NCBI GenBank assembly: GCA_903923395.1
Contig: CAIXXM010000075.1
Coordinates: forward strand, 1-35,395
Direction: 5' to 3'
Length of the DNA stretch: 35,395 nucleotides
Source of the DNA: an uncultured Acidobacteriia bacterium
GTDB taxonomy: Bacteria; Acidobacteriota; Terriglobia; Bryobacterales; Bryobacteraceae
A program made the translations under genes and the position numbers. A model generated the notes under the pieces. It did no database searches, had not been told where the DNA came from, and was given only the letters and a program-made list of their open reading frames with translations. This document shows, in pieces, positions 24,066-33,501 of this stretch. Position 1 is the first letter of the stretch; every line of letters starts with the position of its first letter.

Positions 24066-24904
24066 AGCAATTCCAGACGAAAGCTCAGGTCCCTGGCCTG
24101 GGCGGAATGTGTGATTGCACCCGCGGAAACATAGTCCGCGCCAGTCTCCGCATAGCCCCGGACACTATCCAGATCGATCCCCCCGGAGAGTTCGACGGTG
24201 GCACGGCCCGCAATGTGGCGCACCCACTCTTCGGCTTGCTGGGGAGAAAGGTTATCCAACAGCAGGTGCTTCGCCCCGCAGGCAAGTGCCTCTTCCATCT
24301 CGTCGAAAGTGCGCACTTCGATCTCGACGGGAAGTCCGCTGGCCGCGGCGTTCTGAAGCGCGGCACGCACACCGCCCGCTGCGGAGATGTGATTGTTCTT
24401 GATCAAAACAGCATCAAACAGGCCCATGCGGTGATTGGTCACACCGCCGGCTCTAGCTGCTGCCTTTTCGAGCCGGCGCAAACCGGGTGTTGTTTTCCTT
24501 GTGTCCAAGACTTTGCAGTTCGTTCCTTCGACCAAAGATGAAAACTGCCACGCCAGGGTTGCAATGCCGGAGAGCCTTTGCAGAAAGTTCAGTACTGTAC
24601 GTTCACATTCCAGCAGAGTACGTGCTGAACCGGTAACCTCGGCCACACGATCGCCTTCCTGCACGTGGCTGCCATCGCCGTGCAGAATCGTCAAAGTCTC
24701 CACGCCGCCCCGCTCGGCATAAATCAACGGCAGCAGACCAGTACCAGCCAGCACCATGGACTCCCGGGCCAGAACATAGCCTGCAGCGCGCCGATCCGCC
24801 GGGATGCAGGCCTGAGAGGTGACATCCCCTGTCCCGATATCTTCCGCAAGAGCGCGGCGCACCGCGTCAATGATCTCCGGATGCAATTCGGTGGCAGGTG
24901 TCAT
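24062..24904 (-). CDS. nadC: Nicotinate-nucleotide pyrophosphorylase (carboxylating)
   Basis: A 280-residue quinolinate phosphoribosyltransferase, the NAD biosynthesis step that turns quinolinate and PRPP into nicotinate mononucleotide, CO2 and pyrophosphate. The family signatures are complete: ALAEDIGTGDVTSQA, ERTVLNFLQRLSGIATLAWQ, VLDTRKTTPGLRRLEKAA, GGVTNHRMGLFDAVLIKNNH, and the terminal SGGIDLDSVRGYAETGADYV. Length is normal. It starts inside the valS stop and its stop lies inside the birA start, with four-base overlaps at both ends, so it is the middle gene of a three-gene transcript. No nadA or nadB is present in the window. Confidence 0.95.
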   Translation of the reverse strand: MTPATELHPEIIDAVRRALAEDIGTGDVTSQACIPADRRAAGYVLARESMVLAGTGLLPLIYAERGGVETLTILHGDGSHVQEGDRVAEVTGSARTLLECERTVLNFLQRLSGIATLAWQFSSLVEGTNCKVLDTRKTTPGLRRLEKAAARAGGVTNHRMGLFDAVLIKNNHISAAGGVRAALQNAAASGLPVEIEVRTFDEMEEALACGAKHLLLDNLSPQQAEEWVRHIAGRATVELSGGIDLDSVRGYAETGADYVSAGAITHSAQARDLSFRLELL

Positions 24905-27525
24905 TGAGACAGGATCTCATCGATCTTGGCCAACTGCACCTCATACGCAGCCAATTTTTCGCGAATCGAATCCACCACCTTCTGCGGAGCCTTGCCGAGG
25001 AACACATCGTCACTCAACTGGCGCTTCGAACTGGCGATGTTCTTCACCATTTGCTCCTTCTCCTTTTCGAGCCGCTTCTTCTGGGCTTCCAACTGTGCAT
25101 GCGGCACGTCAATCGCGAGATCGAATTCACTGGTAGAACGGACAGCACCGGTCTTCGGCACATTGCCTTCCACCAGATTGACGCCCGCAAGCCGCTGAAT
25201 CACCGTCCCGTGCGCCGCGATCACCTGCAGCGCTTCCGCATTGCCGGAAAGCCGCCCGTCGAGTTGGAGCTTGGGATCAAGACTCATCTCCGCACGCAGA
25301 TTCCGCAACGCCGCGACGATATCCTGCAGCATGCCGATTTCGCGTTCCGCGGCAGTATCCACGCGGGCTTCGTTGAATTCGGGGAACGCGGTGAGAGAAA
25401 TGGATTCGCCCTCTTTCGCGCCCAACCGGTGCCACAGTTCCTCTGTCAGGAACGGCATCACAGGATGCAGCAGCCGCAGGGCACTTTCGAACGCGGCAAG
25501 AAGGTTCCGCCAGTCATCATTCAGCCCTGAACCTTCCTGGAATTTCAGCTTCTTGAGTTCCACATACCAGTCACAGAACTCATTCCAGAAGAAGCGCCAG
25601 GCCGATTGCGCAGCGTCATGATACCGGTAAGCGGCGATGGCCTTATTGATCTCCTGCGCGCACTCGTTCAACCGGCTGAAGATCCAGCGGTCTTCCACAG
25701 CGGAGCCTGTGGGGGGCAGATAGGCATTTACGTCTTCCGCCATCCAGGCCGGTACACCGCAGCGCTCCATGTTCATGAACAGGAAGCGGGCCGCGTTCCA
25801 GATCTTGTTGGCGAAGGCGCGGGCACTTTCAATACGGTCCTGCGAGAAGACAATGTCGGTCCCCGGCGCGGCACCGCTCAACAGCGCCATGCGGACGGCA
25901 TCGGTGCCGTACTGCTCGGTCACCACAAGCGGATCGATGACGTTCCCCTTGGTCTTCGACATCTTCTGCTTTTCGGCATCCCGCACCAGGCCGTGGATGT
26001 AAACCTGCCGGAACGGCACGTCGCCCATGAACTCAATGCCGAGCATCGCCATGCGCGCCACCCAGAAGAAGAGAATGTCAAAACCGGTGATCAACAGTGA
26101 GGTCGGGTAGAACTTCTGCAGATCACCCGTCTGGTCCGGCCAGCCGAGCGTCGAAAACGGCCAGAGCCCGGAGCTGAACCACGTGTCGAGCACATCCGTT
26201 TCCTGCCGCAGCTGTCCGCCGCACTTGCAGGCATCCGGGTCCGTCTTCGAGACAATCGTCTCCCCGCAGGCATCGCAATACCAGGCCGGAATCCGGTGGC
26301 CCCACCACAACTGGCGCGAGATACACCAATCGCGGATGTTGTGCATCCACTCATTCCAGACCTTGACCCACTGTTCCGGCACGATCTCGATGCGCTTTTC
26401 ATCGACGGCGGCGATGGCCTTCTCGGCCAGGGGCTTGGTACGGACGAACCACTGCTTCGAAACCAGCGGCTCAACCACATCCTTCGAGCGCTGGCACTTA
26501 CCCAGCGAAACCACGTAATCTTCCGCGCGGACCAGAGCACCGGCTGCATCCAGATCAGCGACAATCCGCTTGCGGGCTTCGTAGCGGTCGAGGCCGGCAT
26601 ATGCGCCGGCGGCAGCCGTCATCTTGGCGTCGAGGCCGATGACCTGAATCAACGGCAGGTTGTGACGCTTGCCCGCTTCAAAGTCATTCGGATCATGTGC
26701 GGGAGTTACCTTCACCGCACCGGTGCCGAATTCCGGATTCGCCAGGTCATCGAGGATGATGGGAATCTCTCGGCCCGTAATCGGCAACAGCGTCGTCTTG
26801 CCGTGCAGGTCGAAGTACCGTTCATCCTTCGCATTGATCGCGACAGCGGTGTCTCCGAGCATGGTTTCCGGACGCGTGGTAGCCACAGTCAGGAACTGAT
26901 CGGTGCCAACCACCGGATACCGCAAATGCCACAAATGGCCCTGCGTCTCCTCGTGGGTCACTTCGAGATCACTGACAGCGGTACGGCAACCGGGGCACCA
27001 GTTGACCATGTATTCGCCGCGGTAGATGGACCCCTTCTCATACAAGGTGACGAAGACTTCGCGCACCGCTGCGGAAAGACCCGGATCCAGCGTGAACCGT
27101 TCGCGCGACCAATCGCACGAAGCACCCAACTGAATCATCTGGCTCTTGATTCTGCCGCCGGATTCCGCCTTCCACTCCCAAACCTTCTTCTCGAAGGCTT
27201 CGCGGCCGAGGTCGCGGTAGTTGATGCCCTGCTCAGAAAGCTGACGGGCGACCACCATCTGGGTGGCGATCCCCGCGTGATCCGTACCGGGCAGCCAAAG
27301 GGTGTTGTCCCCCTTCATGCGGTGCCAGCGGATGGTGACGTCAATCTCCGTATGCTCCAGCATGTGGCCCATATGGAGAGAGCCGGTCACGTTGGGCGGA
27401 GGGATGACGAGCGAGAATACAGGCGCATCAGAATCCGCCTTGGGGGTATAAATGCCGCTCTCGACCCACCACTGGGCCCAGCGCGGCTCAAACTGCCGCG
27501 GCTCGTACACTTTCTCAAGTTGCAT
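24901..27525 (-). CDS. valS: Valine--tRNA ligase
   Basis: An 874-residue class Ia aminoacyl-tRNA synthetase that charges tRNA-Val. The HIGH-type motif is IPPPNVTGSLHMGHMLEHTE (HMGH at 51-54), the KMSKS-type motif KMSKTKGNVIDP is near residue 525, and the tRNA editing domain is present (CPGCRTAVSDLEV, TTRPETMLGDTAVAINAKDE). A knuckle-like cysteine set is visible (YCDACGETI, CKCGGQL). The end is a Lys/Glu-rich coiled coil (KKRLEKEKEQMVKNIASSKR), as expected for ValS. Start ATG at 27525. It heads an operon with nadC and birA and is divergent from the ECF sigma gene, with 173 gene-free bases between. No T-box leader was recognised. Confidence 0.97.
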   Translation of the reverse strand: MQLEKVYEPRQFEPRWAQWWVESGIYTPKADSDAPVFSLVIPPPNVTGSLHMGHMLEHTEIDVTIRWHRMKGDNTLWLPGTDHAGIATQMVVARQLSEQGINYRDLGREAFEKKVWEWKAESGGRIKSQMIQLGASCDWSRERFTLDPGLSAAVREVFVTLYEKGSIYRGEYMVNWCPGCRTAVSDLEVTHEETQGHLWHLRYPVVGTDQFLTVATTRPETMLGDTAVAINAKDERYFDLHGKTTLLPITGREIPIILDDLANPEFGTGAVKVTPAHDPNDFEAGKRHNLPLIQVIGLDAKMTAAAGAYAGLDRYEARKRIVADLDAAGALVRAEDYVVSLGKCQRSKDVVEPLVSKQWFVRTKPLAEKAIAAVDEKRIEIVPEQWVKVWNEWMHNIRDWCISRQLWWGHRIPAWYCDACGETIVSKTDPDACKCGGQLRQETDVLDTWFSSGLWPFSTLGWPDQTGDLQKFYPTSLLITGFDILFFWVARMAMLGIEFMGDVPFRQVYIHGLVRDAEKQKMSKTKGNVIDPLVVTEQYGTDAVRMALLSGAAPGTDIVFSQDRIESARAFANKIWNAARFLFMNMERCGVPAWMAEDVNAYLPPTGSAVEDRWIFSRLNECAQEINKAIAAYRYHDAAQSAWRFFWNEFCDWYVELKKLKFQEGSGLNDDWRNLLAAFESALRLLHPVMPFLTEELWHRLGAKEGESISLTAFPEFNEARVDTAAEREIGMLQDIVAALRNLRAEMSLDPKLQLDGRLSGNAEALQVIAAHGTVIQRLAGVNLVEGNVPKTGAVRSTSEFDLAIDVPHAQLEAQKKRLEKEKEQMVKNIASSKRQLSDDVFLGKAPQKVVDSIREKLAAYEVQLAKIDEILSQ

Positions 27526-27646
27526 GGGGAATTCTTTAGTTTATCAACGGGGGAGCATTCCAGCTTCACGCGACTTACTCTGCTCTCCGCCCACCGTCAG
27601 GAAATATTTTTCCGCCCTGTGAGCCTATCGCCAGCTGCTTTGCGCC

Positions 27647-27677
27647 TTGTAACCTGTCCGCCGCATCAGGTGATACT
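27647..27677 (+). promoter_or_regulatory. Possible promoter of the ECF sigma gene
   Basis: TTGTAA (27647-27652) and GATACT (27672-27677) are 19 bases apart, about 20 bases before the start codon. TGTAAC also resembles the -35 of many ECF promoters, so the gene could be self-activated. Weak, from pattern alone. Confidence 0.25.
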
Positions 27678-27698
27678 CTGCAAAGAACTCTCATCTGT

Positions 27699-28307
27699 AT
27701 GGCGTCAAACGGGGACAGCAACGACATCACCCTGCTCCTGCGCAACTGGAGCAGCGGAGACCGTGCGTCTCTGGATGCGTTGACACCCGTGGTCTACCGG
27801 GAACTCCGGAACCTGGCTCTGTCAAAGCTGCGGGCGGAGCGGCCCGGACATACGCTGCAGCCCACGGCGTTGCTGCACGAAGCGTATCTCCGGCTGGTGA
27901 AGCACGGGCAGGAAGAGTGGCACAGCAGAGCTCACTTCTTCGCCGTGGCGTCGGCCATCATGCGCGAGATTCTGGTGGACTATGCCCGGAAACACAATGC
28001 GAAAAAGCGCGGCTCCGGCATGGCAGACGTCCCCCTGGACGAAGCTCTCTCCTTCGCCCCGGAACGCGGCTCCCTTTTGATCGCGCTCGACGATGCTCTG
28101 TCCGAGTTGCAGACCTTCGATGAGCGAAAGAGCCGCCTGATTCAGTTGAAATACTTCGGCGGTCTGACCGGCGACGAAATTGCGGAGGTCCTGCAAATCT
28201 CCCGCTCCACCGTCACCCGCGAATGCCGCCTGGCGGAAGCCTGGCTCTACAACTATTTGCATGCCCAACCAGACCAACTCGACGAAGCCAAAGGACCGCT
28301 GGCGTGA
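27699..28307 (+). CDS. ECF-type RNA polymerase sigma factor (TIGR02999-like)
   Basis: A 202-residue sigma-70 family factor. Region 2 is PGHTLQPTALLHEAYLRLVK with the following HFFAVASAIMREILVDYARK. Region 4 is SRLIQLKYFGGLTGDEIAEV followed by LQISRSTVTRECRLAEAWLY, a good helix-turn-helix. The QPTALLHEAYLRL and MREILVDYAR signatures fit the TIGR02999-type group, typical of acidobacteria and planctomycetes and often encoded with a Ser/Thr kinase, which is exactly the case here. The kinase frame begins at 28261, inside the 3' end of this gene, so the pair is an operon and kinase activity may control the factor (inference). No anti-sigma gene is visible. ATG 27699 gives the standard length. Confidence 0.9.
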   Translation: MASNGDSNDITLLLRNWSSGDRASLDALTPVVYRELRNLALSKLRAERPGHTLQPTALLHEAYLRLVKHGQEEWHSRAHFFAVASAIMREILVDYARKHNAKKRGSGMADVPLDEALSFAPERGSLLIALDDALSELQTFDERKSRLIQLKYFGGLTGDEIAEVLQISRSTVTRECRLAEAWLYNYLHAQPDQLDEAKGPLA

Positions 28308-30868
28308 AATAAAAGCGCTCTTCTTATGCCGTGGTCGAACAGCCGGAGTGGAAGCGGGAGGAACTTCTCGCCGCGGCCGACCCCGCGATTCTCGCGGAAG
28401 TAAAGCTGCTCCTGGCCGGCGATGGCAAAGCGGGTACCCTTCTCAAAGAAGCGGTCACCGAGGGTGAGTTACTGCTCAACAGCACCACGCCTGCCGAATC
28501 ATTCTGGCCCGTACAAGCCAACCGCCATCATCGGACGCGGCGGTATGGGTGTGGTGTACAAAGCCATCCGCGATAACCGCGCGTTTGAAAAGGCAGTGGC
28601 CGTCAAGGTCCTGCACCTGGGTCTCGAAACCCCGGCCATGCTGGAGCGCTTCAGGCAGGAACGCCAAATCCTCGCCGGCCTGGAACACCCCAACATCGCG
28701 CGCCTCATTGACGGCGGCACCACGTCGGCCGGTCTGCCCTACATCGTTCTGGAGTATGTGGAGGGCGTGCCGCTCACGCAATACTGCGAGCGGGAAAAGC
28801 TGCCGCGCGAACAGCGGCTCCATCTTTTTCTGAAGGTCTGCGATGCCGTGGAGTATGCCCACCGCAAGCTGGTGGTCCACCGGGATCTCAAGCCCGTCAA
28901 TATTCTCGTCACTGCGGATGGCACACCGAAGCTGCTGGATTTCGGCATCGCCAAACTGCTGGATAATTCCAGCGAACAAACCGCCACGCTGCTGCAGGCC
29001 CTGACGCCGGATTATGCGAGTCCGGAACAATTGCGGGGCGAACTGGTCAGCACCGCCACCGATACCTATTCGCTCGGCATCATCCTCTATGAATTGCTGA
29101 CGGGCCGGCGGCCCTACAAAATTGCCACTTCGAGCCCGGTCGAGATTTGCCGGCTGGTGGAAACCGCGGTGCCGGAGGAACCGGGGCTTGGCGAAGATCT
29201 CGACAACATTCTCCGGATGGCACTGCGCAAGGAACCGGAACGGCGCTACAATGCCGTCCGCGCTCTGGCGGCAGATATCGAAAGCTATCTCGATCACCGG
29301 CCGGTAGCGGCACGTCCAGACACCATTAGCTACCGCGTAAGAAAGTTCAGCCGCCGCTATTGGTGGCAACTGGCTGCGGTGTGCAGCATCTTCGCGCTGC
29401 TCTCCGCCAGCCTCGCGATTGCCCTGGCGGAGCAGCGCCGCACGGTGCGCCGGTTCCAGCAGGTGCGGCAACTGGCGAACCGTTTTCTGTTCGATTTTCA
29501 CGATAAAGTGGCGAAAACACCGGGAACACTCAAAGCCCGGGCCATGATGGTGGCCACCGCACAGGAATATCTCAACAGTCTTGCTGCCGACGCCAAGGGC
29601 GACGCCGGTCTGCAGCGGGAGTTGGGCGTGGCTTATGCCAAACTGGCGGTCGCACAGGGTGCAGCCAACGGCCCCAGTCTGGGACATCCACAGGACGCAG
29701 TTGCTACCTATGACAAGGCACTTTCGCTCGCAAGGTCTCTCGATGACGCCAAAGCGCTGACCAAGGCCCAGCGCGAAACGTTCGTGACTATCCTGCGCGA
29801 TGCGGCAAACAACCGCATCTTCCTGCGTGATACCGAAAACGCGCTGCGGTTCGTACGCGAGGCGGACACCAGCAGCGAAGGCCTGCCACCTTTGCTCCGC
29901 GCAAAAACTTTAAGCGTCCTGGCCAGCATCCTGAACCAGCGCGGCGACCTGGCTGGCAGCTTGCGCGTCTTGGAACGGCTGCTGCCCGTGACAAGAGAAC
30001 AAGCGGCAAGCGAGCAAATACTGGAGAACCGGCAACAGATTCATATGTGCTGAGCGCGCTGGGTCAGGCACACCACCGCCTGATGCATTTAACAGAGGCA
30101 AGGCAAGCGCATCAGGAAGCGACTTCGAACCTCCGCACCTTGCAGCGGGAACATCCGGATTCGCCCGGCATCAACCGGCTTCTGGGCCGCGCCATTCGGG
30201 ATCTGGGCGATCTGGAGGGTCCCTGTGACCGGCCCACCCGCGGCAACTTCACCAGCGCCGCCAACCATTACCGCGAAGCTCTGCAGCCGGTGACACACCT
30301 CATTGCGCTCGACCCCAATGACACGAACTCCCGCAATGATCTGGGCATTACCCTTAACAAGATCGCCTGTTCTCTCGCCACAGCCGATCCCCCCACGGCA
30401 TTGCGGGAAGCCGCGGCCGCCGCACAAACTTTCGACGGTGCCATGCCCGCAAGCGCCCAGTTCCGCGCCTATCCCCGGATCATCGCAGCGGACGCCCATA
30501 TCGCGCGCCGCGAGTTCCAAGACGCCGAAGCTCTACTGCCCGAGGCCCAACGGTTATCGCCAAACCCGGACCGCAATATGCAGTCCGACTTGTTCTTCAC
30601 CTGGGCCAAACTCGAAGCCGCGTGGGGCAACACGCAGGCTGCCGCGCGCTGGTTCCCCAAAGCGATTGAGGCAGCAGAGAAGCTTTTTGAAAAAACAACC
30701 ACGCCGTTCTACGGCTGGAATCTCACCCGCATCCGCGCAGCCGCTTCCGCCGCGCTGCCCGATACAGCGCAGGCAAACCGTTCACCCATACGAGCCGTCT
30801 GGAAAACATTGGACCAGCGCTTTCCCGGCGAACCCTACATTCACGAACAGCTTCGGAAAGCAGAATAG
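28261..30868 (+). pseudogene. Ser/Thr protein kinase with TPR C-terminus, frame broken three times
   Basis: Read across frames this is a complete PknB-like kinase of about 868 residues, as expected after a TIGR02999-type sigma factor. Start: MPNQTNSTKPKDRWREIKAL. After an extra T at about 28324 the frame moves to YAVVEQPEWKREELL. After a second extra T at about 28505 it moves to GPYKPTAIIGRGGMGVVYKA, and stays open to 30053 with VAVKVLHLG, VVHRDLKPVNILV, LLDFGIAKL, TPDYASPEQL and a membrane span (WWQLAAVCSIFALLSASLAI). One base is missing near 30044, after which YVLSALGQAHHRLMHLTEAR continues to 30868 with TPR-like repeats. The kinase domain itself is uninterrupted and has all catalytic motifs. 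It is either a recent pseudogene or assembly indels; programmed frameshifting is less likely. A shorter active kinase without the N-terminal segment may still be made. Confidence 0.75.
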
Positions 30869-30916
30869 CCCCGGGCAAATTCCCGCCAGTTGTAAGCGGT
30901 AAACTACTTTTACCCC

Positions 30917-33457
30917 ATGTTGAAACACATTTTCCCGATATTGCTGCTTACTTCCGCGGCATTCGCACAGGACACGCCCGCGCAGGGTCCGGCTACCCCC
31001 GGCGGCTTTGGCGCGGCACGCCAGGCTGACCCGGAACCGAAGCCCTATGACAAGGTCATCACCAAAGATGCCGTTTCCAAGAAAGGAGTCTTCACGGTCC
31101 ATAACATCAAAGGGAAGTACTACTTTGAGATCCCGGCGAGTGAACTGGACAAAGTCTTCCTGTGGTCCAGCCAGATCGCGAAGACCACCCTTGGCGCCGG
31201 TTATGGCGGCCAGGCCGCGGGCAACCATGTGGTCCGCTGGGAACGTCACGACAAGCGCGTCTTCCTGCGTTCCGTCGAATATGACATCGTGGCCAGCCCC
31301 TCCGAACCCGTCGCCAAAGCAGTGGAAGCAGCCAACAACAGCACCATCCTGATGGCCTTCAACATTGAAGCCTTTGGTCCGAACGATGCGCCGGTCATCG
31401 ATGTTACCCGCCTGCTCACCACAGAAGTGCCGGAATTCAGCGCCCGCACACGCATCCGCGCCCGCGGATTTGACGCCAGCCGCACCTTTGTGGAGTCTGT
31501 GAAGACCTTCCCCATCAACGTGGAGATGGAAGTTACCCAGACTTACACTTCGCCGCCCGAAACAGCAACGCTTCCCACCGGGGGTGCCCCCGCGCGTGCA
31601 GGCTTCGGCGGAGCGATGCGCGGCAACACCGCCACCATCCTGATGCATTACTCGATGGTAAAACTGCCCGAAAACCCCATGAAACCCCGCCTTTTCGATG
31701 AACGCGTCGGTTACTTCTCCGTCAAGCAGACCGATTTCGGCCTGGACGCACAGGGTGCCAAGGAGCGCGTCTTCATTACCCGCTGGCGTCTGGAAAAGAA
31801 AAACCCCTCCGCCGCTGTCTCCGAACCCGTGAAGCCCATCACTTACTATGTGGACCCTGCCACACCGAAGAAATATGTTGCCTGGATCAAGAAAGGCATT
31901 GAAGACTGGCAGCCCGCGTTTGAAGCAGCCGGCTTCAAGAACGGTATCATCGCGAAGGAAGCTCCGAGTAAGTCAGAAGATCCGGATTGGAGCCCGGAAG
32001 ATGCACGTTACGCCGTCGTCCGCTGGCTGCCTTCCAACATCGAAAACGCGGTTGGCCCGCACGTCTCTGATCCCCGTACCGGTGAGATCCTCGATGCGGA
32101 CATTCAGTTCTATCACAACGTCATGAACCTCGCGAAGACCTGGTACTTCACACAGGTTGGTCCGCTCGACAAGCGCGCACAGAAGTTCCCCCTGCCCGAT
32201 GACCTCATGGGTCGTCTGGTGGAATATGTGGTCGCCCATGAAGTAGGACATACCCTCGGCTTCCAGCACAACATGAAGGCAAGCGCGACTTATCCGCAGG
32301 AGAAGGTCCGCGACGCAAAATGGGTGAAGGAAAACGGACATACGCCAACCCTGATGGATTACTCCCGCTTCAACTATGTTGCCCAGCCGGAAGATAACAT
32401 CGACCTCGAAGACCTGATCCCCAAAATCGGACCCTATGATAAGTGGGCCACCCACTGGGGTTATGCGGAAATCCCCAACGCCAAGACCTCTGACGACGAG
32501 AAGCCCACGCTCGACGCCTGGGCACGCGAACAGGACAAAACACCCTGGCTGCGTTTCTCCACCGCCGGTTCTCTCGGCAGCGATCCCGGGGAGAACACCG
32601 AAGCCGTCGGCGATCAGGATGCCATTAAGTCCACCGCGCTGGGCGTGAAGAACATCCAGCGTGTGATGACCTTCCTGCCCACGGTTGTTGCGGAACCCGG
32701 TGAATCCTACACCGAACTCGAAGCCCTTTACGGACGGGTGATGGGTCAGTGGACACTCGAAATGAACCACGTCGCCGTCATTGTCGGCGGCATGGATTCC
32801 CAGGAGCGCCATTACGGTCAGGATGGTCCCCGCTTCACGCCGGTGCCGAAGGAACGCCAGAAGGCCGCAGTGAACTTCCTCGCGGAGAACGCCTTCGCCA
32901 CTCCCAAGATGTTCATCAACCCGGACCTCCTCCGCAAGATTGAACCGAACGGAGAGCTGGCGCGCATCAAGTCCGCCCAGATGCGTATCCTCAACACCCT
33001 CATGTCCTCCAGCCGTCTCGACCGTCTGGTGGAGCAAGAAGCCATCGACGGTGCCAAGGCCTATGCTCCGGACCAGTTCCTCGCCGATGTCCGCAAGGCC
33101 GTCTTCAAGGAACTCGAAGCGGCGTCCCCTGCCATCGATGCGTATCGCCGCAACCTGCAGCGCGGGTATGTGGAGTTACTCTCCGAACGCATCAACAGCC
33201 GCACTTCAGATGATTCCCGGCCGCTGTTCCGCGGCGAACTGAAGAGCCTCAGCGCACAGCTGGGCGCAGCCGCTGCGAAGGCTTCCACCCGGGAGACCAA
33301 GCTGCATCTGGAGGACCTGAAGGACCAGATCGCGAAAGCGCTCGATCCGAAGTTCCAACCTTCTGCTCCCGCAACCGGACTCACCTTCCCCGCCCGTGGC
33401 TTCGACGGCAATCTGACCTGCTGGCCGGATTACTCAATCGAAGTACCGCGCAACTAA
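30917..33457 (+). CDS. Secreted zinc metalloprotease (DUF5117/DUF5118-like)
   Basis: An 846-residue exported protein. The leader is [18 protein letters not shown]. The central domain holds [20 protein letters not shown], an HExxHxxGxxH zinc site around residues 440-451. Just before it, [20 protein letters not shown] and [20 protein letters not shown] are typical of this family (zinc-dependent metalloprotease with DUF5117 N-terminal and DUF5118 parts). The last part (about 700-846) is helical. Role: breakdown of external protein, substrate unknown. The ATG at 30917 follows a 6-bp perfect inverted repeat GGTAAA-CTACT-TTTACC (30898-30914) directly upstream; there is no Shine-Dalgarno sequence, so this hairpin could matter for initiation. 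It follows the broken kinase gene by 48 bases on the same strand. Confidence 0.9.
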   Translation: MLKHIFPILLLTSAAFAQDTPAQGPATPGGFGAARQADPEPKPYDKVITKDAVSKKGVFTVHNIKGKYYFEIPASELDKVFLWSSQIAKTTLGAGYGGQAAGNHVVRWERHDKRVFLRSVEYDIVASPSEPVAKAVEAANNSTILMAFNIEAFGPNDAPVIDVTRLLTTEVPEFSARTRIRARGFDASRTFVESVKTFPINVEMEVTQTYTSPPETATLPTGGAPARAGFGGAMRGNTATILMHYSMVKLPENPMKPRLFDERVGYFSVKQTDFGLDAQGAKERVFITRWRLEKKNPSAAVSEPVKPITYYVDPATPKKYVAWIKKGIEDWQPAFEAAGFKNGIIAKEAPSKSEDPDWSPEDARYAVVRWLPSNIENAVGPHVSDPRTGEILDADIQFYHNVMNLAKTWYFTQVGPLDKRAQKFPLPDDLMGRLVEYVVAHEVGHTLGFQHNMKASATYPQEKVRDAKWVKENGHTPTLMDYSRFNYVAQPEDNIDLEDLIPKIGPYDKWATHWGYAEIPNAKTSDDEKPTLDAWAREQDKTPWLRFSTAGSLGSDPGENTEAVGDQDAIKSTALGVKNIQRVMTFLPTVVAEPGESYTELEALYGRVMGQWTLEMNHVAVIVGGMDSQERHYGQDGPRFTPVPKERQKAAVNFLAENAFATPKMFINPDLLRKIEPNGELARIKSAQMRILNTLMSSSRLDRLVEQEAIDGAKAYAPDQFLADVRKAVFKELEAASPAIDAYRRNLQRGYVELLSERINSRTSDDSRPLFRGELKSLSAQLGAAAAKASTRETKLHLEDLKDQIAKALDPKFQPSAPATGLTFPARGFDGNLTCWPDYSIEVPRN

Positions 33458-33501
33458 GCAGCCCGACACCGCCGGCCTGGCACGAAACCGGGCCGGCGGC
33501 G

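Noticed and set aside
26296-27783. Long open frame on the plus strand (about 495 codons)
   Set aside because: Antisense to valS, which is certain from its synthetase motifs; no domain content in the antisense frame.
28324-28505. Programmed +1 frameshifting at two TTC-T sites in the kinase gene
   Set aside because: Two sites in one short stretch plus a third shift of opposite sign fit indels or decay better; no upstream stop-codon or Shine-Dalgarno-like stimulator as in prfB was seen.
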